Below, one piece after another: positions 43,285 through 52,287 of a stretch of DNA of 52,336 nt. A program made the position numbers and the translations under genes. Where the stretch lies: contig JAHBMJ010002422.1 of NCBI GenBank assembly GCA_018398765.1, positions 48,161 to 100,496 on the forward strand. Direction: 5' to 3'. Position 1 is the first letter of the stretch, and the number at the start of each line of letters is the position of its first letter. The notes below the pieces were generated by a model that ran no database searches, had not been told where the DNA came from, and saw nothing but the letters and a program-made list of their open reading frames with translations. The DNA comes from Chromera velia. Taxonomy: Eukaryota; Sar; Chromeraceae.

Positions 43285-46200
43285 TTAGTTGTCGCACTCG
43301 GTGTCCCACCCCGATGCATCGTCCCCTGCGTCGTTGGTCTGTCCAGAGGGACAGGCAACACAGGCGTTCGACAGGACCCTCTCGTTGGCTGCGCAAAGCG
43401 TCGCTGCAACATCACATGGATCGAGAGAGCACAACGTTGGGTTCCACCAATGTCGGCCCAGACAGCTATTCGGGATCTGCTTCCAATCTCTACGAACGTC
43501 TGGATGGAAGTGATGAGCGCGTCTAGCGTTGTATTCGTTTCATTCCGTGACGACAATTGTTTGTCTTCTGTGTCCCATGTGACTGATATCCCGTGATGTA
43601 ACTCCGCTATGCGTCTGCATGTTTCCATATCTTTCTTCCTTGTCTCTTGACTGATTCTTTTCTCTCTGCTTCTGACGTGCTTGTGTACCCACGGGAGTTT
43701 TGTAAAAAGTCAGATGAGCAAAAGAGAAAATGACATGCCAACACGTGACAACAAATAGTTACGTTTCTGGACCGATCGGAACGCAAAAGGAAAAAAAGAC
43801 AAGTTGAAAAAGAGAACTGACCGTCGCATGTCGTGTCACTGCCGGATGCATCGTCTCCGGCCGCGTTCGTCGTACCGGCCGGACATGCCGTACACGAGTT
43901 CGACACTACTCTCTGGTCTGCTGAGCAGAGAGTTGCTGCAAGGGGCCGACCATCGAGAATTCAGAGGGTTTGCTGATGCAAATTTGGATCTGAAACGCGT
44001 GTTTTGTGATTGTTGGATCGACGAGACCAATCAAATGATTTGATGTGCTTGCTCTCGTGTATGTGGATACACACTCGAAGCAAGAGTGTCTACAGAAAGG
44101 TACAACTTGACAAAAGTGTCCTTATTCAGACCCTATGTATTCCTTTTTCTGTTTTCCAACTTGCTTCCCTTCTGGCTCTTTGTCTAGCTTTCTCTTCTTT
44201 CAGCTGCCGTCTTTCTAAAAACCTCTCTCCCATTCCTCGGCTTGGTCCCATTTCTTTCCCTTTCCATTTCGAACTGCCCGTTTCTGTGCCTTTTGTGTGT
44301 GTACATGAGCGCGACCATGCAGAGAAACACAATTAGACGCGGCAAGCACCCGTGTGTATGTGTGCAGGACCGTGCAAATCCGCAACGCAGTGTGAAGAGC
44401 GAAAGCGCAAAAAAAGGGGAAGAAAGGGAGGAAGCAACGGAGGAGGAAAGGTAAGGAGATGGAAAAGAAATGCATTTTTCTCATGGGCCCACGTACCGTC
44501 GCAAGTCGTGTCACTTCCAGAAGCATCGTCGCCCGCCACATTTGTGGTCCCCGCAGGACAGGCCGTACACGCGTTGGATACAACCCTCTCGTTTGCTGAG
44601 CAGAGAGTTGCTGCAAAGGTGCATCAAGCAGAAGGTTTGCTGATGCAAATTTGGATAAGAAACACGCTGTGTGGAATGATTAGTGGAAGTTTGGAAACTG
44701 CGGTTTGGGTCTATCTGTGTATGCCCTAGCATGTACTGCAACAGTCAACGGGAGTGTTTCAACATCGAAAGACTCATGTATCTTCTGGACCCTCACTTTT
44801 TCCCCTTTTTTTTCGGTTTCTTTTTTTGACTTTTTCACTTCTCTCTAATTCCTTTTTCCTTTCTCTAGCGTGATCCACTCTGGTTGGTTCCACTGTCTTT
44901 CCTCCCCTTTTCTTTCTCTTTCTCTTTTTGCGGGCGCCCTTCTTTACAAGACTCGAGAGCGAGGAGACAAGCGAAAGGGAATATTGCAATGAGATATTAG
45001 GATACGCGTAAGACTGCACATATAAATCAGAGACGCAGTCTAGAGCGAAGATGAAATGGGACGAGGAGATTTGCAAGAGAGGGGCATGGAGGGAAGAGAT
45101 GATGGAAGGGGGAAGGGGGGGAGAAAGAGACTGGAAGCTTCATGGGCTCACGCACTCACCGTCGCACGTAGTGTCACTGCCCGAGGCGTCATCTCCCGCA
45201 GCGTTTGTCGTTCCAGCAGGACAGGCAGTACACGTGTTGGAGAACACCCGCTGGTTTGCTAAGCACAGATTCGCTGCAAACAAACAAACGATGCATGCAT
45301 TTACTTTCAACGGTCTTCGATCTGCAACCCTTTTGCCGGTGCTTGGGGACCAGTGTGCACTTTGACTTCGTGTCTTCAAACACCTTCTGGAAATTTCTCG
45401 CTCCGTCATACACAGACAAACACATGCACAAGCTCCCTGATTCAACCCCCCAACTCTCCAAGAGAGAGCGAGACAATTAAAGAGAGAAAGAGACAAAGGG
45501 AGAAAGGGACAAAGAGAGAGAGAAAGAGACAAAGGGAGAATCGAAAGAAGACCTCACAAAAGAACGCCCACAAAGACACATCGAATTAAACCAGACAGAG
45601 CACTACAGGTCAGAAAAGGACTGCTGACCCAGTTCCACTGCTTCTGTCGTTTCGGTGCTTGAGGCAGCACTCTCCCTCTCAGTTGCATCCTGTACCACAG
45701 CACTCAGATCAAAGCTCCCCCCCGCCCCCGAAGACCCGATCTCCGAGATGCCCACATAGGCCAACGAGAGGCCTCTCTGGGATGCCGCTGTTTGGATGGC
45801 TGCAGTGAATCCAGAGAGTAAAGCCCCCCCCGTGCCCCCCTGTTGTTCCTCCCCGACTTGGGCCAGGAGACTGTTCACGCTGCCCTGTTCTGAAGAAGGA
45901 ACCACAATAGCCACCAGGAGCGTGACGGTGGAAAGAAGCTGACGGAGTGCAGCCTGCAGGAACCCCCGGCAAAAATGGAAAAAAAAGATAAAGATCGGAT
46001 ACTTAATTTCAGAGAAAGATACCGCTGGAATACGAGGTCGCTCAGTCATTCACATTGGATCTGATAAATTGTGTCAAGAGACACAGACGGACAGAGAGTT
46101 CTCTAAATTCAATCGCTGTCACCCCTGCGAGTAGCCGGACGGAGGATTCGAATCTGAAGTCCCCCCCACGTGGTTGGTTGGTGTCATATATAGAGGGCAC

Positions 46201-46672
46201 AAGAAATGAGGCTGCAGACGTAGAGGCAGCAGTACAATCCGGAAGAAGCAGAAACAGGAGGAACAAAGCAGAGAAAAAAGCTGACTGGCGAAGCAGTGGA
46301 AACAAGAAAAGAATGTGAAAAGCACAATACCCAAAACAAGTGTCAAACCCTGCATGAGGAAAAATCACCCACAAAGCCATGCATTGAATGCCACCACACG
46401 ACTCACTGACAGCCTCTATGTTGCCTGTCGAAGAAGAACCCTGTGCCTCCAGCATTCTTCGTCCATCACTGCTTTCCACGTCGACCCCCTCCGGACTGTA
46501 CCCGGTCTCCTCCAGGAAGGCCTTCACACCCTCTCCAGCTGCAGTGGCGAGGCTGTCTGATGCTGCGGCGCTGACCGATGACCCACTCGCCCCTCCACCC
46601 GAAGTTGCCATCTGAAGTTTCATCTCGACTTTTTTTGAGCCTCCTCCTTCTGACTCGTGAAATACAAACAGC
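43285..46672 (-). CDS. Surface protein with SEA-like part and four Cys-rich GCC/ephrin-receptor-like modules
   Basis: Exons on the minus strand: 46672-46411, 45953-45629, 45273-45160, 44610-44497, 43935-43822 and 43403-43285 (stop TAA), all phase-matched; the 5' end is missing. The first two exons encode Ala/Ser/Gly-rich sequence with GYSPEGVDVESSDGRRMLEA and a hydrophobic stretch (LLSTVTLLVAIVV). They resemble a repeated extracellular domain seen in algal and chromerid surface proteins, recalled as a type and not verified. Each later exon is one module of the form LC.AN.RV.SN.C.ACPAGTTNAAGDDASGSDTTCD; three are exactly 114 nt with phase-1 introns on both sides. The second exon ends at GTCAGCAG (45628). 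If that donor is not used, the reading stops at TAG 45603 after SFSDL. This suggests an extracellular adhesin or matrix protein. Confidence 0.7.
45274..45628 (-). other. Intron with alternative stop and AAAG/GAGA repeats
   Basis: It contains the in-frame TAG at 45603, a GAGAAAGAGACAAAG-type tandem region at about 45470-45540, and TTGAAAGTAAATGCAT (minus strand, about 45294-45309), matching the motif found in the SET introns, 20 bp before the acceptor. Confidence 0.55.
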
Positions 46673-46835
46673 CTGCATTCAACAGAAGAGTCCAAAAGAA
46701 TGTTTTTTTTGGGTATGAAAGTAAGTGTATGAAAGTAGATGTATGAAAGTAAATGTATTCAGAATTCCGTATGAAAGTAAATGTATGAAAGGAAGTACAA
46801 ACAGCCTGCATTCAACAGAAGAGTCCAAAAAAATT
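46661..46835. repeat. Splice-acceptor duplication around ATGAAAGTAAATG tandem units
   Basis: A 34-bp sequence starting ACAAACAGCCTGCATTCAAC occurs at 46664-46697 and again at about 46797-46830. On the minus strand it contains the TGCAG acceptor and first bases of the exon 46672-46411. The ~100 bp between the copies contain at least five ATGAAAGTA(A/G)(A/G)TGTATG-type units. Confidence 0.75.
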
Positions 46836-47115
46836 TTTCTTAGAAGAAAAAAAAAAATGCACACAAGATCCCTTTTGACATTAGAGATAGAAACATTAGT
46901 GTAGTTACAGGAGAAGAAAAAATAATCTGAAGGGCTGCCGAGAGAGAAAAGAAATTGACGCACCCCCTCGAGCTCAACATCAACACAACGGAACAGAAGG
47001 AAATTCCAAAAAGAGTGCATGAGGCACAGACAGACTATGCAGAAACCGATGACCGAATTAATTGTCAGCTTTTGAGCAATGCCAAAATGTGCATCAGCAC
47101 AAAGCTTTCACCAAA

Positions 47116-47191
<76 letters not shown>

Positions 47192-47218
47192 CATGAAGAA
47201 GACACACCAAAAGTCATT
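46836..47218. other. Spacer with a (CT)n(CA)n repeat
   Basis: It separates the missing 5' end of the GCC-module gene from the stop of the tail-anchored protein gene. A bipartite CT then CA repeat lies at 47119-47192. A minus frame at 47020 (MHSFWNFLLFRCVDVELE) could be a first exon but does not fit the required phase. Confidence 0.45.
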
Positions 47219-48109
47219 TCATTGAACTGACCACAAAATGACGCCGAGCACCGCTACAACCAAAACAAATGCCAAAATTAAAGTCACGATTAACAATTTC
47301 CGTCTCCGTCTCTTTGCTTTTTGTTGTCTCTCCTCTGTCTCCAATATTCTGGACACCTCCTTCTTCTTCAGAACCTCATCTGTTTCCGGCCAGGCCTTAA
47401 ACACAACCGGCCTCTCTTCGTTAAGCAGGTCCAGCCACTTCTCTTCGCTCGGGTCTTTCCCCTGTAAGATGCAAATTTTGGAGTTCCACAGACGATCAGA
47501 AAACGCAAAATTTGGAGTTCCACAGAAGATCAGAAAACGGAATTTTCAAAAACGATTCAGACATTCAGTCCAACACAAGCAGTAGCCAACGGGACAGCCA
47601 AAAGTTCATCGTGAAAGCTCATGCGTGTGACAGCATTCAGTCAAACAGCTGCTGCATAAAGAGGGCCCATACAGCGACATGCATACACAGAGACGGACAG
47701 AGAGCACCACAAGCAGACACGTAAGAGAGGATGGCAGAATCCAATACAGACAGCTGGAGCGATAGCCACGGCCATGAACAGACAGACAGATAGTTCCTCA
47801 GGGTGGCAGCGTTGGGCTGCCATGCAGAGAAAAGAAAAAGCGCACTAACCGAAACGCATTCCGTGGGTCCATCCACAGATTCAGAATCCTTCTGTTCCTC
47901 TCCCTCTTTCTCTTCTTCTTCTTTCCTCATTCCCTCCGCATCGATCTCGTCTATCATCTTCTCAAAATCTTCATCTTCCAACTCTCCCAGCTCTCTGATC
48001 GGCTCTTCGTCCTTCTCTCTCTCAGCGTCCTCTTCAGAGTGCTGCACGAGCACCATTCATCGGTTGTTAGAATGGGAACGTTCAGGAGTGATGCTCTGTG
48101 CGAATGGCG

Positions 48110-48154
<45 letters not shown>

Positions 48155-48787
48155 GTGTACGTGTGTCTGGTTGCAGGCCTGTATGGCTCTCTGTCTTGCC
48201 TTTTCTGTGTATTAATATACACGTGCCATTAAAATAGGCACACACGGCTATCCATCCGCCGGTCAGCGTGCTGCCGGTAACGCTGTCTATCTGACTTCGA
48301 AGATCTGCGGTCGGCTTGAGACACAACAAGCTGCCGTCCTGCATGAGCTGCTGCTGCTTCCAGTGCGATGGTTCTACGTATTGTCTGACCTTGATTCTGA
48401 CCCATGCATGCACCCTCCCCTGCATTCAAAATTGACTGACCTTCGGTTGTCGAAAGCGGCTGCTCGCGCTCAGGGCCCCAGCATCCTTTTCACCTGCACG
48501 CAGGCAAACATTGGGAAACGACAATGGTGATGAAGAACGCTCGCGTCCTTCCCTACTTCCTGTCACCGCAGAAGACGGCTGCCCGCACGCATGCATCCGC
48601 ATGCATGCACGGACCTTCTGGAACTCCCACCTTTAATTAGCTTTCTCACGGGGCAATTAATTAGCTTTTTCGCACTCCCCGTGAAAAAGCTAATTAATTG
48701 CGCATGCATGCACGGACCTTCTGGAACTCCCACCACGTCGATGTGGATGCCGAACGTGGCGTCGTCGTTCGCTTGCGCCTCTGGGTC
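47219..48787 (-). CDS. Acidic tail-anchored membrane protein, 5' end incomplete
   Basis: Exons on the minus strand agree in phase: 48787-48718, 48493-48441, 48338-48246 (or 48419-48246), 48041-47850 and 47461-47219 (stop TGA). The reading starts DPEAQANDDATFGIHIDVVG, passes a Glu/Asp-rich region (EDEDFEKMIDEIDAEGMRK), and ends with a basic RRRRK cluster, one hydrophobic helix (LLIVTLILAFVLVVAVLGVI) and only four further residues. That is the layout of a tail-anchored protein inserted in the ER, Golgi or an organelle membrane. SNAREs share this layout, but no clear SNARE core is visible. Further candidate exons lie upstream near 49140-48975 (LTDQLDRDHSSYRSGE; LGVKFDSSFLYNSTGTSC), joined to each other in phase but not to 48787. 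Donors are GTCCGTG, GTCAGTC, GTGTGTG and GTTAGTG. Confidence 0.65.
47470..47540. repeat. Tandem duplication beside a splice acceptor
   Basis: Two ~37-bp units sharing TTTGGAGTTCCACAGA and GATCAGAAAAC lie directly upstream (minus strand) of the acceptor of the last exon of the tail-anchored gene. They differ by a few bases. Confidence 0.7.
48114..48154. repeat. (CT)n(CA)n bipartite microsatellite
   Basis: A CT run continues into a CA run in an intron of the tail-anchored protein gene. Confidence 0.85.
48598..48734. repeat. Exon-end/donor duplication around an 18-bp perfect inverted repeat
   Basis: A 34-bp sequence (CGCATGCATGCACGG... to CTCCCACC) is present at 48598-48631 and 48701-48734 without change. 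On the minus strand it covers the end of exon 48787-48718 and its GTCCGTG donor. Between the copies, CAATTAATTAGCTTTTTC (48654-48671) pairs exactly with its reverse complement at 48683-48700. Confidence 0.85.
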
Positions 48788-49140
48788 CTGTACGCACTCA
48801 CACGGTGAAATGTATTATATATTCTCAACAGTGCATGGTCAAGGCGAAAGCGAATGGACTGGAACGAGCTACGAAGAGCAAAACTGTCTCGCCCTGTGAG
48901 CACCACTCAAGCAGACCTGCATTGCAGTGAGTGATCGCGGCTCTTTGACTGGATTTCTCAAGGCCTCACAGGCAAGAAGTTCCAGTGGAATTATACAGAA
49001 ACGACGAATCGAATTTGACTCCCAAAGCAGCTGCACAAGCCTGCATGCACCCACTGCGGGCACTCAATGAGTACCTTCTCCTGATCTGTACGAAGAGTGA
49101 TCTCTGTCCAGCTGATCGGTCAGGCTTGCAGTGACAGCAA

Positions 49141-49572
49141 GCCAGCGGAGTTCTGTGAAACTCCCCACAATCATTGATCATTGATTCCTGGAACCATTGA
49201 AGCAGAAAAGCGCTCGTCAATTTAAGAAAAAAAAAAAATTAAGTCTGATTCACGCAGATCAATATTGAGCGTCGGCGGCGGCGGGCAGACCGGCGTCGGC
49301 TGAGGGGCGCGCGCGTCCGCGTGCGCCGCCGCGAGTGCCGACGCCATTGAATTAACTGAATGCGATTCACTTATGATTCACTGCGAAACATCAACTGTGA
49401 GATGTCATGAAAGATCATGAAAGCTATTGAAAGCTACAGCCCTTTATAGCCCCTTAATTATTCGTGGGGACTCAACATAACTTAGTATGACCGAATCGTG
49501 CACCAGAGTCACAGTAGCTCTCCTTGGATTGCCCAGCAAGCGTCGCGACGGTCCGCACACGTGCTCCGTATC
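49141..49572. promoter_or_regulatory. Head-to-head spacer with a GC-rich hairpin
   Basis: The spacer lies between candidate 5' exons of the tail-anchored gene (-) and the Cry-like gene (+). A very GC-rich patch at 49268-49345 contains GGCGTCGGC (49292-49300), which pairs exactly with GCCGACGCC (49337-49345), with further pairing inside. The flanks are AT-rich (A13 at 49227). GAAAGATCATGAAAGC-type repeats occur near 49410. Confidence 0.4.
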
Positions 49573-51378
49573 ATGTGGGTACCCTTACCGTCCCTCCTTC
49601 TTCTTTTCTTTGGGGGGGTGACTGTTCACGCTTTGAAATTCGTGGAAAGCAAAAAACAGCTCAGCAGTCCAATTCTCAGCGCAGACAGCTTAAGGGTCTC
49701 TGGTCTCCGAAATGAGACCGTGCTCGCAGGAGGGGCACCTGATTCAGCGTCTCCCTCTCTTGTCGAATCTCCGTCTCTGAATGCTGCAATCACGTCGTAT
49801 GATTTCGACGTAGAGAAAGCGATTCAGTCGCTGGTTGGATACGCAGCAGGAAAGATTCCTGTCATTGGTACGGAGATCAGCGTTCTGATTAACATTTTCT
49901 GGCCCTCCTCCTCCACCGATGTATGGGCTCTAATTGAGGAGAGAGTCAAAGAGCTCGTTGTGCAGGAGATAAAGGACTGGTACAGCGATGAGCTGAAAGG
50001 CAAAATCGCGTACATCAAGTCGAAGCTCAACGATTTTGACCGCAGCCAGAAGCTCTTTGATATCAATGAGGCGGCGAACAAGGCCTCAGAGGCATTCCTC
50101 ACACTGAAGGAGCACAGCAGGGATTATGTTGTTCCCCTGTTACCGTATCTTGTCTCGATCATGACTCTCCACCTCGCTGCTCTGAAAGTCAAGTGGTACA
50201 AGTTTGACACTCAGCAGTCTGCTTGGTGTTGGCTCGATTGGTTTAATTTGATTTGTGAGAAGGGGGTAGGGCAGAAGTTGAAAGAGACAGTTGCAAGTTA
50301 CAACGAGTTCCTCACAACTACATTGTTGAACACGATCAAAGACTTCGAAGGCGACCCCAAAAATTTCAAGCTGGAGCATGATGACAACGGACACAAAGGC
50401 GGTGGGTGGTGCAGAGTAACACACCGACACTCACCGCCCAGTGTCGAAATTTACCGAAAACACGGAAAGGGGCCCAAGCAGACGTGTTTGAAGACCAGAG
50501 ACGGCATAGCACAGAGAGTGAAAGGGGACAACGACTATGCAAACGCCCGTCTCCTCTCCCCCCTATTTAACATGACCTCAGCTTTTGCCCCCGCCGCGCC
50601 AACCAAGGCTTGGTGGGACTTTGAGCCGATCGATCAGTGGAAGTATTTGTGGGTAGGTCCCTTTGCGCCATACACCGTCATTGAGAATAGCGATAACGGT
50701 TTCCATTGTCCTATTTGGGATGGAGAGAATACAGAGATGGTGCAGGGGGTCCCTGTAAAGATAAAGTCATGCAGGGGAAACTGGCTTGACTATGTCAGTT
50801 TTGGGATGCGTCAGGGAGACGGGTCGATCGTCTGGACGAACAAAGCCACGTACCCTGTCACCTTGCAGACAGGATCCGATTCCCAAATCGTCTCTGTCCC
50901 TCCCCGACAAGCAGTGCCACCCACAGGCAACAACAGAACCCTCTCCGCCCTGCCTTCAGCTCTTTCCAACTTTCTCCTTTCTGACAGAGAGCTGGGGGGT
51001 GAGAAGAGACTCAGTCAGTCTAGGGACCCCTCAAACTCTCCTGAGTCTCTTCTCTCCTCATCCGAATCAGACACCCCGAATTGTGTAGACGTCGAAATCG
51101 GATCGGAGGGGGCCCGGGCCCCCGAAATCCTCTCCATCAAACTGACCTTTGCTACGGGGGGGGGCTCTGGCACCCTGAGGAAGTTGGAGGCGACGTTTGC
51201 TGATGGGAAGAAGGAGGAGATTGGCGGGGCCCAATCGTACAGCGATGGGGTGGCTGAGATTGTCACCCCCATCAGTGGGCAAGGCCAGGGTACTGGGTAT
51301 TACATTCGTGCCTTTAAGGTTTCGAGTAAGGGGGGGATTCAGGCCATGTTGGCGTGGGAGAAGAGAAAGCCCTCTTGA
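49573..51378 (+). CDS. Secreted protein with Cry delta-endotoxin-like N-terminal helical domain
   Basis: One exon of 601 residues. The ATG at 49573 opens a clear signal peptide (MWVPLPSLLLLFFGGVTVHA). About residues 75-250 match the character of domain I of three-domain Cry toxins (Endotoxin_N): a hydrophobic helix with GKIPVIGTEIS, the block IFWPSSSTDVW at 108-118, an amphipathic helix, and VPLLPYLVSIMTLHLAAL at 187-204, the expected position of helices 5-6. The middle part (about 280-430) has Trp/Cys-rich beta-type sequence. The last ~90 residues (from 515) look like a separate beta domain (ILSIKLTFATGGGSG). The Cry family forms membrane pores in target gut cells; whether this protein does so is unknown. 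A eukaryotic signal peptide with a bacterial-type domain suggests old gene transfer. No intron was found. The match is by eye, from memory of family motifs. Confidence 0.7.
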   Translation: MWVPLPSLLLLFFGGVTVHALKFVESKKQLSSPILSADSLRVSGLRNETVLAGGAPDSASPSLVESPSLNAAITSYDFDVEKAIQSLVGYAAGKIPVIGTEISVLINIFWPSSSTDVWALIEERVKELVVQEIKDWYSDELKGKIAYIKSKLNDFDRSQKLFDINEAANKASEAFLTLKEHSRDYVVPLLPYLVSIMTLHLAALKVKWYKFDTQQSAWCWLDWFNLICEKGVGQKLKETVASYNEFLTTTLLNTIKDFEGDPKNFKLEHDDNGHKGGGWCRVTHRHSPPSVEIYRKHGKGPKQTCLKTRDGIAQRVKGDNDYANARLLSPLFNMTSAFAPAAPTKAWWDFEPIDQWKYLWVGPFAPYTVIENSDNGFHCPIWDGENTEMVQGVPVKIKSCRGNWLDYVSFGMRQGDGSIVWTNKATYPVTLQTGSDSQIVSVPPRQAVPPTGNNRTLSALPSALSNFLLSDRELGGEKRLSQSRDPSNSPESLLSSSESDTPNCVDVEIGSEGARAPEILSIKLTFATGGGSGTLRKLEATFADGKKEEIGGAQSYSDGVAEIVTPISGQGQGTGYYIRAFKVSSKGGIQAMLAWEKRKPS

Positions 51379-51830
51379 CTGATCGATCGAATGAATCTGT
51401 GTCGTCTTCGGCCATGCAGACGTACCTGCATGAGAGGGGAAGGGGGGGGGAAAAGATCGGAGAGGGAATTTGTCAGTGGGCATCTGGTGCATGGGAGAAT
51501 TATTAAGAGGAGAGGACGGCAGTCTTCATCGTGTCCTTGCCAGATTTGAGGGAGGGGGGTTCGATCAGAAGAAAAGGGCTCGGGGTTGGGTTTGTGTATT
51601 TGATTCGTGGAAGAAAAGGAGAACAAAGCCTGCAGTCAGACAGATCGAGCTTCATGGAAGGCTTGCAGGAATTCTCGCCAAAAGGGGTGCTGAAAGACTT
51701 TCAGCCTGCCTGCCTCAGTAGCAATTTCGATTGGTCGCTCCTGGCTTTGCTCCTTTGATCCGCAAACTTCTTAGCATCCCACGTACAGTTCAATCATGAT
51801 TCCCACAATGATTGTTCCTTAACTCCGATG
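51379..51830. other. 3' flank of the Cry-like gene, no supported gene
   Basis: Sequence of ordinary composition with GATCGATCGA right after the stop. Short frames only; nothing convincing. Confidence 0.5.
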
Positions 51831-52256
51831 CAGCCTGTCATGCAGGTTTTATCGCTGAAATTGCCCGGGGGCATTTATGTTGCTCACTGCTCAGATAATT
51901 GCTGGCAGTCGATTTCTTTTAAAAGCTGGTGCTGCGGCACTGCTGCTACAATGTTACACAGTCATTATATCACCACATACTATGTAATTAATCTGAAGAT
52001 TCTAAAATTTACTGAACTTAAAGTTTTAAATTAGATTGATTGATTGATTTATTGTTTTGGGCCAGGCGATGCCAGTGGGCCTAGATTTTGCTTAAAGGTA
52101 AATATTAGGATTTTTACTGAGCATGAAAAACATTGCCGCTGGCATTGCATAGCATTGAAAGCTAGAGTTTGACAATAAAAAAGCAATCAACATGGTTGTC
52201 TAGCTTTGATTGATTGATTGATTGGTTCCGCGCTAAGCCTTCCCGCTATGTCAAGG

Positions 52257-52287
<31 letters not shown>

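Noticed and set aside
43198-43596. Plus-strand frames over the Cys modules
   Set aside because: Antisense shadows; the minus strand carries the repeated Cys pattern.
45603-45953. A separate gene ending at TAG 45603, distinct from the Cys-module exons
   Set aside because: The GTCAGCAG donor at 45628 joins this exon in phase 1 to the first Cys module, so a single gene is simpler. The stop is kept only as a possible alternative end.
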